64,000 bases of DNA, from assembly GCA_963971305.1 (NCBI GenBank), contig OZ020306.1, positions 58,564,686 to 58,628,685 on the forward strand, read 5' to 3'. The notes under the pieces are model-generated. The model did no database searches, was not told the origin of the DNA, and saw only the letters and a list, made by a program, of their open reading frames with translations. The number at the start of each line of letters is the position of its first letter. The first letter of the stretch is position 1. Shown in pieces: positions 9,020 to 20,979 of this stretch. The DNA is from Arcuatula senhousia (lineage: Eukaryota; Mollusca; Bivalvia; Mytilida; Mytilidae). The position numbers and the translations under genes were made by a program.

Positions 9020-10655
9020 CTAACTAATTACATTTATGGCATCTTTTACACTTAGCAAAACAATTCTTAGAAGATCCACAGAACTAACCACATCTATGGG
9101 ACGGTGTCTGCTGACCATATCCAAAGTTGTACTGGTTCTGGGCTGGATGATTTTGGAACTTTTGTTGTGGACGGAACATCTGATTTTGACCATGGAATTG
9201 ATTATATTGTCCAGGAGTTGGTTGGTGGCTTTTTGTATTTTGTCTATTTCGCACAAATCTAGGTTTCGGTTTGTATGAGTTCCTTAGGTTTGAACATGTA
9301 ACTGGAGCCATTGATGCTGCGACTTCCATATTTATTTCCGCAAATTTAGAATCAATATGCTGCGTCAGTACATTTACTGTTGATGCAAGGTCCCCATTTG
9401 CTGCTGGAGTGACCATTATGGCAGTTTATAAAAGCTCGGCTTGGAATCTCAGTTCTTCAATACTTTGTGGAGTTTGTTTTATGATTTCCCTGGCTATGGT
9501 TGGCTTTAGTCCTTTCACGATATTGGTGATAATAGATGGTTCTTTGAGTTAGGCGTCCCTGCAAATATTTAAACCACGGTGGATGTAGTCTTCTACCTTT
9601 TCATGTAATATTGCAGTTCTATATTTAATGTTAGTTTGTTAGTTAGTTATTGTTTTACTCCCAAGCAGCACGATTTCGGCTATATCCGGGAGATGAACAT
9701 GAAAGTGGTGATACAAATGAACATGAAATGATGATGAAGTGGAGGAAATGGGGACACAAGGCCAATCGGGTAGGAGAGTTTTGACTGCCACTGGAAAAAG
9801 GAGTGATGGGTAGGGACGGGAAATTTGGCCTCCTGCATGGGGATCCTACGGGTCCTACTCTTACCGAGACCTGCATCAGGGTTCTTTAACGAGCGAGGAA
9901 CATGACATTTTTCCCAACACGGTGCACCACAATGGTTTGCGGTCAGGTTTTGCGCATTATCGCCTGACGACCCCGCATCTGTCGATGTCAGGGCTGCCCC
10001 ATTCAACCACCTGGGGCACACATCCCTGTCGCTTTGTGGGCAAAGCGGTCTGACCCGATGTCAGGTTTCTGAGCTCTCTTTAGTGGACTTTTACCGACAA
10101 GCTTAGCGCTGCTGCGGGCCCATTCGCCACCCGGGACCCGCACGGGTTGTTCTATATTTAAAGCCAAAGGTTTAAATCTGTTGCTATTGGTTAGTGCCGT
10201 CTTCAGTTGGGCAATAGTTGCAATGTGGATTTTGGCATGTTGGAACCATTCAGAAGCAATGCCATCTATGAAAAGTGGAAATGCGTTTAGGACATGGCTG
10301 TCCGTCCAATGTAGGAAGCTAATGTACAGCAGGAAGCTTTTCAACCAGTGCACTGCTGTCTTTTTCCCGTCAAACTTTTAAACATTTTGTATCACCTGAT
10401 GAATGTTACAGGAGACTATTGGTGATGGGGCTGCTAGTTATGACACTTGGGGTACCAGTATGGGTTGTGACTGTTGTCTGGGAGTAATTTGGTGGAGTTT
10501 TGCCTGATGGTGCAGAGATGGAAAGGGCTGAACCAGAAGGTTAACTGATTGTTGCTGTAGTAGCACTCTGGGATACCTCCAATCTCGGTAAGCTGCTTTC
10601 CTAGCATCAACCATATAAGTGGCATATTAATCCGGGACTTTTGGTCTTCCACCAC
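9020..10655 (-). pseudogene. Retrotransposon gag, interrupted by a SINE
   Basis: The minus strand at 10353-10160 encodes a retrotransposon-gag-type core (WLKSFLLYISFLHWTDSH, then FPLFIDGIASEWFQHA) with the usual aromatic/Ala-x-x-Trp-Phe pattern. The sequence continues past a SINE insertion as DYIHRGLN-like and KGLKPTIAREI-like text, then a Gln/Pro/Asn-rich stretch (9400-9100) and a Cys/His-rich tail (9100-9030) that resembles a decayed zinc knuckle. At least three in-frame stops and one frameshift are present. A Gln/Pro-rich lead (10655-10434) may be its N-terminus. No protease, RT or LTR is visible, so the superfamily (Ty3-like is most likely) is not proven. Confidence 0.6.
9629..10148 (-). 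mobile_element. SINE, older divergent subfamily, with 13-bp TSD
   Basis: This is related to the young SINE by its GGGTGGCGAAT head and overall order, but strongly diverged and ~520 bp long. The tail is (AACTA)n-like instead of (ACTC)n. The TSD GTTCTATATTTAA is at 9616-9628 and 10149-10161, inside the gag coding region. It carries CGTTAAAGAACCCT where the young copies have CGTAAAAGACCCCT. The motif resembles a conserved core of invertebrate SINE superfamilies, by recollection. Confidence 0.8.
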
Positions 10656-11015
10656 TTTTTATACTGCTTGTGTGTATTTTGATGGTGATGAGATTTTGCA
10701 GTAAGAGGGGAACTGCTCTTGAGCTGATATATAATATGGTATATGTATGATGCAATGATGAGAATTGACGTCAACATAAATGACTCAGGGTCTTTGGTTG
10801 TGGGCTGAAATGATATAAAATAAAACTTAGAAAAATAAGTTTTAAATATTTATTCGTTCTTCGATGTACGCATTGAGATGTAAACAACGATAATCAAATA
10901 ATAATGTCTTTAACAAATATCAATTATTGATCTAAACAGAATATTACTAAACGAAATAACCATGAACTTTAAGTTCTTTCTAAAAATGGCATAATAAAAG
11001 TTTTAAAACTTTATT
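10656..11015. other. AT-rich sequence, nothing recognised
   Basis: It lies between the gag remnant and a truncated SINE. No frame or terminal repeat is seen. Confidence 0.4.
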
Positions 11016-11028
11016 TTCCTTACAAATG

Positions 11029-11321
11029 CCTGACCGCCGACCATAGTGGGCCAACGTGTGTGGAGAGTGCCACGCTCCATGCACTTAAAAGACCCCTTTG
11101 TGGAACGCCAAGTAGTGCACCACATAGGCTAAATTTTCCGCCCCTACCCACCTCTCCCCTTTTCCTGTGGTTCTTCAAAATTTACCGGTCCGTTGTTTCC
11201 CACCCCACCCCATATTTCATTTATCATCATCATTTCATGTTCATTTTATCATCATTTTCATGTTCATCGCCTGTAAATAACCTATATAGCGTTGCACGGG
11301 CGTAAAACACCAACTCACTCA
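11029..11321 (+). mobile_element. SINE copy 5, 5'-truncated, with 13-bp TSD
   Basis: This is the 3' ~290 bp of the young SINE ending in the ACTC tail. The TSD TTCCTTACAAATG is at 11016-11028 and 11322-11334. A 5' truncation with an intact TSD is the standard outcome of incomplete target-primed reverse transcription, and the best single proof that this family is a SINE. Confidence 0.85.
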
Positions 11322-11334
11322 TTCCTTACAAATG

Positions 11335-13205
11335 TGTAATATAAATTACATTTAATCTTTTTTATGTGTTGTTTCATACGTTATGTATTATGTTGAGGAC
11401 TCAATAAAATATTAAAAATAAACTAAGTTAAAACAAATGCACATTTAAAATTAATATGAACATTTAAAGACAAAAACCTTTAAAATGAGAAAACATGCCA
11501 TCTGACACGCAAGAGCGTAATGTCAAAAAACTAAACTATGAATTCTATGAATCTGACAACTTGGACCAAATGGTGACTGTTGTAGAACTTTTGATGCTGA
11601 AGCAGTAGGGTGGCATCAGATTTCATCTATCTCTTATACTTTATGATTTACAGGCCAAAAACAGTAGTCTGACCCCCTGGTCTATTTTTAGCAACGGCGG
11701 CCATGTTTTTCGACGAATAAAAAATCCCCACATCAGTTCTGTGTAAGATAATCAGTGAAATTGAAAAATAGCAGAAATAAAAGTAATACTAATGGATGCT
11801 AGAATTGTTTTTTTTTAATGTTGTATATGACCATCATAACAATGAAAAAATAAGCTTCAAAGTATCCTAGCTTCAATTGAACATCGATTTTGTATAAATT
11901 CTTTCGGAACATGGCAAATATTGGGACACTCATCCTTTCAGCAAAAGTGGTTGCAGCTTATGTGCCAAAAAAGTAAGACTGACCTACGGACGGATGATGA
12001 CCATTACTAGGTCCCTTTGTCGCATGGCAGCAGAAGACAAAAACGTTATAAATGTATTGATCATTATGTTTGCAGTTGCAAGCAAGTGAGTTAACTTCTC
12101 GCAAAAATAAGGCCTTAGAAAATGTAAAGATACAGCCAGGGTGGCAGGACTGGTCCTTCAAAGCCAATAAATATCAAATAGTACGAAGTTCAAAGCACCA
12201 TAGCCTACCAACTGGTGACATCATACTACCAGCTAAATCTGATTAAAATGACACATTACAAAGTTTGGAGAACCTTTTCTTCAAGAATGGCCGAAGCTGT
12301 AAAGGGAAATTGAGCAGTATGGATAGACAAAGCCGAGGAGATCAGCGCAGCAGGTTTTACTGCTCTTTCATTTGTAAATAGCACAGAAACAAAAAAAACT
12401 CGTTTATATTTGTTAACCAAGAAAAAAATATGCTGATATGCTGTGGTAAAGGGAATGGTAATTTAAATGTAGGGTCATTGGAGTTATTAATATCACTTGG
12501 CATCTGTCATCCGTCCATAAACTTTTTAAAAACCTTACATACAACAAATTACTTTTTCAAAAGTATTGTATTACCAACAAAGATAGTTAACATACAATTT
12601 AACAAAACTGTGTTTTTTCTTTTTATTTTAAATTAAAATTAAGGGCTATTCAAACAGTTATTGAAAACTGGCATTGGTACTGGACATTAAACAGTCTTCA
12701 TTTATGACGTCACAAATATAAGTACGGATTTTCCCTGATACTAAATTTTGGTACACGTTGAAGCACACACAAGTAATGATCACCTCACGTGCACAATTGC
12801 GCCGTGATCATCATTTTTTGCAACAACATGAATTGTGCCCTTTTAAACAATGAAAATTTAAGTTATTTACAGTCATATAATAATATATTTTGAAGAACCA
12901 CAGGTAAATAACGTTTTTTTTTTTAAATTCTTTTTTTTACAATAAGAATTGTCGCATAAAAGTTAAAAACAGAGAACATGAATAATATTTCGTATGGGAA
13001 GTTAATGTATAATGTATTACATAATGAAAATTTACATTTTATCACATTTTACATTCAGAAAAGAATTTAAGCCACAGATATAGTTCTTTCGGCAAGCGCA
13101 TTTCAGTTGCACTTAGCTAGTTGAAATGTAATAATCTATACCACCCGTTACCACAAAGGAAGTGTCAGCTGAGTCAAGTTATAGAAAAGTTAACTCATTT
13201 TTTAA
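11335..13205. other. AT-rich sequence with an F-type body fragment
   Basis: About 11570-11730 matches the F element body (GATGCTGAAGCAGTA, CATCAGATTTCATCTATC, AGCAACGGCGGCCATG; compare 38290-38410 and 52610-52735). The rest has no supported gene. Short ORFs near 12.0 and 12.45 kb look like chance frames. Confidence 0.4.
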
Positions 13206-13210
13206 CTCAA

Positions 13211-13376
13211 AATTACAAATACCAAAACGCGGGTATAAACGGTTAATTTGGATATGCTATATATCGATATTTCAAGGAGTAACCTCTCATCAGTAGCATT
13301 TAAACCAAAACATTGGAAGATCAAATTCCAAAACAGTTGAAAACGAAAAGTACTCAAAACCAAAACGTTCGAACAA
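13211..13376 (-). repeat. Hammerhead-bearing dispersed repeat, copy 1
   Basis: About 165 bp shared with 57015-57180, differing only in a short block around 13319-13330. It starts at AATTACAAATACC and ends at CGTTCGAACAA, where family A element sequence begins abruptly. The minus strand carries the hammerhead ribozyme candidate annotated separately. It may be a fragment of a PLE or of a metazoan retrozyme. Confidence 0.75.
13241..13306 (-). ncRNA. Type I hammerhead ribozyme candidate, copy 1
   Basis: Read on the minus strand, all conserved core parts are in order. Stem I is ATGCTA pairing with TAGCAT, and an outer GGTT pairs with AACC. The core CTGATGA follows. Stem II is GAGG/CCTT with a five-base loop and one G-U pair. 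Then come GAAA, and a short stem III ATA/TAT with loop TCGA. The cleavage triplet is ATA, with predicted cleavage just before TAGCAT. A short stem III is typical of hammerheads in PLEs and retrozymes. The predicted activity is RNA self-cleavage during element processing. Confidence 0.75.
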
Positions 13377-14011
13377 ATTCAAAATGGCCGCCATTTCCCG
13401 TAAAAATTGAACATTCTCCGATTTTAACGAAACTTTATATTTAAGGTATATGAAGGATGGCGAGTTCATACGCGGAGTAAGAAATGTCAAAAAATTCAAA
13501 ATGGCCGCCACTTCCTGTAAAAATGAAAACTTATCCGATTTCCACGAAAATTTATATTTAGGTGTTTCAAAGGATGGCGAGTTCAAAAAGTTCAAAAAAT
13601 TCAAAAGCGCCGCCACTTCCAAAACATTTTTTTTTCAAAATTTTAACGAAATTTTATTTTTAAAAGTTTTGAAGGATGACCGATTCAAAAATTTCAAAAA
13701 ATTCAAAATGGCCGCCATTTCCCGTAAAAAGTGAACATTCTCAGATTTTAATGAAACTTTATATTTAGGAGTTTCAAATGATGGCGAGTTCAAAAATTCC
13801 AAAAATTTTCAAAATGGCCGCCACTTCCGTAATTATTGAAAATTCTCAGATTTTAACGAAACTTGATATTTTAGGTGTTTGAAGGAAGGCGAGTGGGAAT
13901 ATGGAGTCAAATATTAAAAAAATCATTAAAATGGCTGCCGACAGTGTCAAATATGTCGTAAAAGATAAGGCAACGGTTGACATCTGCTATTGCTGGCAAT
14001 GGCAATTCTAG
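13377..14011 (+). mobile_element. Family A Helentron-like element, 3' part
   Basis: It carries body monomers with the ATGGCCGCCA core, followed by the complete family A terminus: CGGTCGACAT, a short ATTGC/GCAAT hairpin and CTAG at 14008-14011. No head lies upstream, so the 5' end is lost at the junction with the hammerhead repeat. Confidence 0.75.
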
Positions 14012-14021
14012 TTATTATTAT

Positions 14022-14197
14022 TATGTCGACCGAAACGCAGTTATTCGGTAGACATATTGTTATTGTCGCGTTTATTTTTTTTCATTATTATTATTATGTC
14101 GACCGAAACGCAGTTATTCGGTAGACATATTGTTATTGTCGCGTTTATTTTTTTTTCATTATTATGTCGACCGAAACGCAGTTATTCGGTAGACATA
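14022..14197 (+). repeat. Three stacked family A heads
   Basis: Near-identical 35-bp palindromic heads begin at 14022, 14095 and 14163. Each has TATGTCGACCGAA and TTCGGTAGACATA arms and is followed by ATTGTTATTGTCGCG, a T-run and ATT repeats. The stacking is what is expected if each element inserted into the microsatellite just behind the previous head. Confidence 0.85.
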
Positions 14198-15296
14198 TTG
14201 TTATTGTCGCGTTTATTTTTTTTCATTATTATTATTCTTATTCTTATTCTTATTATTCTTATTGTCGCCAATTTTTTGTCCGCGTCATAACTAAAGAACC
14301 GTTTTATATTGTGGATCCAAACTTGGTATGATGATACGTCATCATGATATCTGTTGCAGTGAAACTTCGCGGAACCAAGATGGCTGCTCTTCACGGGCGG
14401 AATGGACAATTTCAGATTTCAAAATGGCCGCCATTACGGTAAAAAATTTTAAACGTTCTCTGATTTTAATAAAAATTGATATCTAGGAGTTTTAAAGGAT
14501 GGCGAGTTGGGGCGCAGAGTCAAAAATTTTGAAAAATTCAAAATGGCCGCCACTTCCTGTAATTTTTTTTAAAATTTCAGATTTTGATGAAATTTTATAT
14601 TTAAGAGTTTCGAAAGATGGCGGGTTCAAAAAGTTCAAAAATTTCAAAATGGCCGCCACTTCCCGTAAAATTTCAACATTCTCCGATTTTAACCAAATTT
14701 TTTATTTAAGAGTTTTAAATGATGGCAAGTTTAGGCGAGTAAAAAAAAACTTACCCCCCCCCCAAAAAAAAAAAAACAAAACTTAACCTCACAAAAAAAC
14801 AAACAAAAAAAAATCTAAAAAAATTATGTAAAATCAATATTTACGTGTACATGAAAGAAACTTAATTTTATGTATGCAGCTTAAAAAGACCTACAAATTT
14901 AATGTCAGTTTAAACGATATCCATTATACAGTTTTTTACTTATTTCCATTTGTTCGGTTTAGCAAAAGTGACTGTATGCTATTTTGGGCCCCTTTAATTG
15001 CCCATTTTAGCTCATACATTAAATCACATGCCATATCTTAGTCAGGTACACAATAGTCTTTTTATAAAATGCATATTTCATATCCATAGGATGAACAAAT
15101 TACAATATAAATGGATTTTAGTGTGAAATTATTATGTTTTGGATGCCCTTCTGGCCTCTTTTTGACACCCCTATAGCCCTTTTTAGAGTCTCAATTTGCT
15201 GAATTTTTTTATTATGTAGTACATTAGCCTAAGGTCTACCTAAGTACCAAGTTTCATGAAGATCGGACCACAAATACATGGAAAATTAGCCCTTAT
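14163..15296 (+). mobile_element. Family A long unit 1 (1134 bp, no 3' terminus)
   Basis: Head plus a body of ATGGCCGCC monomers, a C-run/A-run tract near 14750-14815 and a ~470-bp unique tail ending in TTAGCCC, directly followed by another head at 15297. There is no CTAG terminus. It is the first of several near-identical ~1.13-kb units. Confidence 0.75.
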
Positions 15297-16469
15297 TATG
15301 TCGACCGAAACGCAGTTATTCGGTAGACATATTGTTATTGTCGCGTTTATTTTTTTTCATTATTATTATTATGTCGACCGAAACGCAGTTATTCGGTAGA
15401 CATATTGTTATTGTCGCGTTTATTTTTTTTCATTATTATTCTTATTCTTATTCTTATTATTCTTATTCTTATTGTCGCCAATTATTGTCCACATCATAAC
15501 TAAAGAACCGTTTTATATTTCGGTTCCAAACTTGGTATGATGATACGTGATCATGATATCTGTTGCGGTAGAAATTTTCGCAACCAAGATGGCTGCCATT
15601 TCAAAGATGGCCGCCATTTTACGTAAAAAAAGTCGTGTTTTCTGATTGAAACAAAAATTTATATTACGCAATATTATAGGATGGCGAGTTGAGGCGTGAC
15701 GAAAAAAATGTTGAAAAATTCAAAATGGCCGCCATTTCGCGTAAAAATTGAACATTCTCCAATTTTAACGAAACTTTATATTTAAGGTATATGAAGGATG
15801 GCGAGTTCATACGCGGAGTAAGAAATGTCGAAATATTCAAAATGGCCGCCACTTCCTGCAAAAATGAAAAATTTTCGGATTTTGATGAAAATTTATATTT
15901 AGGTATTTCAAAGGATGCCGAGTTAAAAAAGTTCAAAAAATTCAAAATGGCCGCCACTTCCAAAATTTTTTTTTTTTCAAAATTTTAACGAAATTTTATT
16001 TTTAAGAGTTTTGAAGGATGACCGATTCAAAAATTTCAAAAAATTCAAAATGGCCGCCATTTCCCGTAAAAATTGAACATTCATCGAATTTAACGAAACT
16101 TTATATTTAAGGAATATGAAGGATGGCGAGTTGATACACAATGTCAGAAATGTCGAAAAATTCAAAATGGCCGCCATTTTCCGTAAAAAGTGAACATTCT
16201 CAGATTTTAACGAAACTTTATATTTAGGAGTTTCAAATGATGGCGAGTTAAAAAATTCTAAAAAATTCAAAATGGCCGCCACTTCCGTAAATATTGAAAA
16301 TTCTCAGATTTTAACCCAACTTGATATTTTAGGTGTTTGAAGGATTGCGAGTGGGAATATGGAGTCAAATAATAAAAAAATCATTTAAATGGCTGCCAAC
16401 AGTGTCAAATATGTCGTAAAAGATAAGGCAACGGTCGACATCTGCTATTGCTGGCAATGGCAATTCTAG
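15297..16469 (+). mobile_element. Family A element with an extra head (complete copy 15370-16469)
   Basis: Heads begin at 15297 and 15370. The second opens a body that ends in CGGTCGACAT, a hairpin and CTAG at 16466-16469. The 1100-bp copy is therefore complete from head to CTAG. Confidence 0.8.
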
Positions 16470-17532
16470 TTCTTATTCTTATTCTTATTATTCTTATTGT
16501 GGCCAATTTTTTGTCCGCGTCATAACTAAAGAACCGTTTTATATTGTGGATCCAAACTTGGTATGATGATACGTCATCATGATATCTGTTGCAGTGAAAC
16601 TTCGCGGAACCAAGATGGCTGCTCTTCACGGGCGGAATGGACAATTTCAGATTTCAAAATGGCCGCCATTACGGTAAAAAATTTTAAACGTTCTCTGATT
16701 TTAATAAAAATTGATATCTAGGAGTTTTAAAGGATGGCGAGTTGGGGCGCAGAGTCAAAAATTTTGAAAAATTCAAAATGGCCGCCACTTCCTGTAAATT
16801 TTTTTAAAATTTCAGATTTTGATGAAATTTTATATTTAAGAGTTTCGAAAGATGGCGGGTTCAAAAAGTTCAAAAATTTCAAAATGGCCGTCACTTCCCG
16901 TAAAATTTCAACATTCTCCGATTTTAACCAAATTTTTTATTTAAGAGTTTTAAATGATGGCAAGTTTAGGCGAGTAAAAAAAAACTTACCCCCCCCCCCT
17001 CCAAAAAAAAAACAAAACTTAACCTCACAAAAAAACAAACAAAAAAAAATCTAAAAAAATTATGTAAAATCAATATTTACGTGTACATGAAAGAAACTTA
17101 ATTTTATGTATGCAGCTTAAAAAGACCTACAAATTTAATGTCAGTTTAAACGATATCCATTATACAGTTTTTTACTTATTTCCATTTGTTCGGTTTAGCA
17201 AAAGTGACTGTATGCTATTTTGGGCCCCTTTAATTGCCCATTTTAGCTCATACATTAAATCACATGCCATATCTTAGTCAGGTACACAATAGTCTTTTTA
17301 TAAAATGCATATTTCATATCCATAGGATGAACAAATTACAATATAAATGGATTTTAGTGTGAAATTATTATGTTTTGGATGCCCTTCTGGCCTCTTTTTG
17401 ACACCCCTATAGCCCTTTTTAGAGTCTCAATTTGCTGAATTTTTTTATTATGTAGTACATTAGCCTAAGGTCTACCTAATTACCAAGTTTCATGAAGATC
17501 GGACCACAAATACATGGAAAATTAGCCCTTAT
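16470..17532 (+). mobile_element. Family A long unit, headless
   Basis: It starts immediately after a CTAG with TTCTTATTC repeats and is the same sequence as the long units at 17533 and 18663, minus the head. This fits the distal half of an outer element split by the insertion before it. Confidence 0.75.
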
Positions 17533-18662
17533 TATGTCGACCGAAACGCAGTTATTCGGTAGACATATTGTTATTGTCGCGTTTATTTTTTTTCATTATT
17601 ATTATTCTTATTCTTATTCTTATTATTCTTATTGTCGCCAATTTTTTGTCCGCGTCATAACTAAAGAACCGTTTTATATTGTGGATCCAAACTTGGTATG
17701 ATGATACGTCATCATGATATCTGTTGCAGTGAAACTTCGCGGAACCAAGATGGCTGCTCTTCACGGGCGGAATGGACAATTTCAGATTTCAAAATGGCCG
17801 CCATTACGGTAAAAAATTTTAAACGTTCTCTGATTTTAATAAAAATTGATATCTAGGAGTTTTAAAGGATGGCGAGTTGGGGCGCAGAGTCAAAAATTTT
17901 GAAAAATTCAAAATGGCCGCCACTTCCTGTAAATTTTTTTAAAATTTCAGATTTTGATGAAATTTTATATTTAAGAGTTTCGAAAGATGGCGGGTTCAAA
18001 AAGTTCAAAAATTTCAAAATGGCCGCCACTTCCCGTAAAATTTCAACATTCTCCGATTTTAACCAAATTTTTTATTTAAGAGTTTTAAATGATGGCAAGT
18101 TTAGGCGAGTAAAAAAAACTTACCCCCCCCCAAAAAAAAAAAAAAAACTTAACCTCACAAAAAAACAAACAAAAAAAAATCTAAAAAAATTATGTAAAAT
18201 CAATATTTACGTGTACATGAAAGAAACTTAATTTTATGTATGCAGCTTAAAAAGACCTACAAATTTAATGTCAGTTTAAACGATATCCATTATACAGTTT
18301 TTTACTTATTTCCATTTGTTCGGTTTAGCAAAAGTGACTGTATGCTATTTTGGGCCCCTTTAATTGCCCATTTTAGCTCATACATTAAATCACATGCCAT
18401 ATCTTAGTCAGGTACACAATAGTCTTTTTATAAAATGCATATTTCATATCCATAGGATGAACAAATTACAATATAAATGGATTTTAGTGTGAAATTATTA
18501 TGTTTTGGATGCCCTTCTGGCCTCTTTTTGACACCCCTATAGCCCTTTTTAGAGTCTCAATTTGCTGAATTTTTTTATTATGTAGTACATTAGCCTAAGG
18601 TCTACCTAATTACCAAGTTTCATGAAGATCGGACCACAAATACATGGAAAATTAGCCCTTAT
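17533..18662 (+). mobile_element. Family A long unit (1130 bp)
   Basis: Head, body, C/A-run and unique tail. It is nearly identical to the next unit, differing mainly in the lengths of the C- and A-runs and a few bases. The next head follows directly. Confidence 0.8.
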
Positions 18663-19790
18663 TATGTCGACCGAAACGCAGTTATTCGGTAGACATATTG
18701 TTATTGTCGCGTTTATTTTTTTTCATTATTATTATTCTTATTCTTATTCTTATTATTCTTATTGTCGCCAATTTTTTGTCCGCGTCATAACTAAAGAACC
18801 GTTTTATATTGTGGATCCAAACTTGGTATGATGATACGTCATCATGATATCTGTTGCAGTGAAACTTCGCGGAACCAAGATGGCTGCTCTTCACGGGCGG
18901 AATGGACAATTTCAGATTTCAAAATGGCCGCCATTACGGTAAAAAATTTTAAACGTTCTCTGATTTTAATAAAAATTGATATCTAGGAGTTTTAAAGGAT
19001 GGCGAGTTGGGGCGCAGAGTCAAAAATTTTGAAAAATTCAAAATGGCCGCCACTTCCTGTAAATTTTTTTAAAATTTCAGATTTTGATGAAATTTTATAT
19101 TTAAGAGTTTCGAAAGATGGCGGGTTCAAAAAGTTCAAAAATTTCAAAATGGCCGCCACTTCCCGTTAAATTTCAACATTCTCCGATTTTAACCAAATTT
19201 TTTATTTAAGAGTTTTAAATGATGGCAAGTTTAGGCGAGTAAAAAAAAACTTACCCCCCCAAAAAAAAACCAAAACTTAACCTCACAAAAAAACAAACAA
19301 AAAAAAATCTAAAAAAATTATGTAAAATCAATATTTACGTGTACATGAAAGAAACTTAATTTTATGTATGCAGCTTAAAAAGACCTACAAATTTAATGTC
19401 AGTTTAAACGATATCCATTATACAGTTTTTTACTTATTTCCATTTGTTCGGTTTAGCAAAAGTGACTGTATGCTATTTTGGGCCCCTTTAATTGCCCATT
19501 TTAGCTCATACATTAAATCACATGCCATATCTTAGTCAGGTACACAATAGTCTTTTTATAAAATGCATATTTCATATCCATAGGATGAACAAATTACAAT
19601 ATAAATGGATTTTAGTGTGAAATTATTATGTTTTGGATGCCCTTCTGGCCTCTTTTTGACACCCCTATAGCCCTTTTTAGAGTCTCAATTTGCTGAATTT
19701 TTTTATTATGTAGTACATTAGCCTAAGGTCTACCTAATTACCAAGTTTCATGAAGATCGGACGACAAATACATGGAAAATTAGCCCTTAT
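18663..19790 (+). mobile_element. Family A long unit (1128 bp)
   Basis: A tandem neighbour of the previous unit with the same borders. One substitution is visible at CCCGTTAAATTTC. It is followed by two further family A heads at 19791 and 19861. Confidence 0.8.
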
Positions 19791-19936
19791 TATGTCGACC
19801 GAAACGCAGTTATTCGGTAGACATATTGTTATTGTCGCGTTTATTTTTTTTCATTATTATTATGTCGACCGAAACGCAGTTATTCGGTAGACATATTGTT
19901 ATTGTCGCGTTTATTTTTTTTCATTATTATTATTAT
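19791..19936 (+). repeat. Two stacked family A heads
   Basis: Heads at 19791 and 19861, each followed by the constant ATTGTTATTGTCGCG tract and ATT repeats. The second microsatellite hosts the family B element. Confidence 0.8.
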
Positions 19937-20479
19937 TATGTCTCCCAAACGAAAGTTTGGAGACATATTGTTTTTACTCCGTTTCTTATTATTATTATTA
20001 TTATTCTTTTTCTTCTTTCTCCCCGCCATGAACGTGTCCGTACCTTTTCTTCAAAACGCCTCGAAGGATTTTAACGAAACATTGTAGGATGGTAGATGGG
20101 TAACTGAAGTTGTGTTCGGACATTTCAAAATGTTCAAAATGGCCGCCGTTTCCGTGTAATTAGCGAAAGTTCATAATATAGGACATTGCAATATCTCGTT
20201 AACCTAGGTGCGTAGGAGGCTGAAATTTTGTAGGTGAATAGAGCAAAAGGAGCTCTTTAATAATACGAAAAAAAATTTTGAAGCGATATTTACGGTTTTC
20301 GAGTTATTTGCGAAAATGTGATTTTTCGGGCCCGAAAATGCCAAAATCGTCAAAATGCTTCGATTTCGACAAAATTTTGTATGTAGGGGTTTTAAAAGAT
20401 GGCGAATCAGAATATAATGTCAAAAATGGGTTCGTTTGGGAGACATTTTTGTGTTGGGCATCCCCAACACAGTCAGCAC

Positions 20480-20482
<3 letters not shown>
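19937..20482 (+). mobile_element. Family B1 Helentron-like element, complete (546 bp)
   Basis: The 5' head is a hairpin with arm ATGTCTCCCAAACGAA (19938-19953). The exact inverse TTCGTTTGGGAGACAT lies at 20431-20446. It is followed by an 8-bp stem GTGTTGGG/CCCAACAC and a terminus CTTG (CTAG in B2). The body has a pyrimidine/ATT tract and no ORF of note. Terminal arm, subterminal inverse, hairpin and CT-G end match the layout of non-autonomous Helentrons. Confidence 0.8.
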
Positions 20483-20518
<36 letters not shown>

Positions 20519-20979
20519 TTCCGACTTATATTTGTCCGACCAATAACACTTGAACCGTTTTGTATTACGGATCGAAACTTGGTATGTTGATACGTCATCA
20601 TGAGATCTGTTGCGGTGAAACTTTTCGGAACCAAGATGGCTGCCATATCAAAGATGGCCGCCATTTTACGTTAAAAAAGTCGCGTTTTCTGATTTAAACA
20701 AAAATTTATTTTACGCCATATTATAAGATGGCGAGTTGTGGCGTGGCGAAAAAAATGTCGAAAAATTCAAAATGGCCGCCATTTCCCGTAAAAATTGAAC
20801 ATTCTCCGATTTTAACGAAACTTTATATTTAAGGTATATGAAGGATGGCGAGTTCATACGCGGAGTAAGAAATGTCGAAAAATTCAAAATGGCCGCCACT
20901 TCCTGTAAAAATGAAAAATTTTCCGATTTCCACGAAAATTTGGAAACATATTGTTTTTACTCCGTTTCTTATTATTATT
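20483..20979 (+). mobile_element. Family A body (variant 2), truncated, with B head remnant
   Basis: It continues an outer family A element after the B1 insertion, starting in an ATT run and the CCGACTTATATTTGTCCGACC variant, with ATGGCCGCCA monomers. At ~20940 it breaks into GGAAACATATTG, the second half of a family B head. Confidence 0.7.

Noticed and set aside
12885..12915. TTTTGAAGAACCACAGG match to the SINE
   Set aside because: About 18 bases only, with no further SINE sequence on either side; chance or a scar too short to call.
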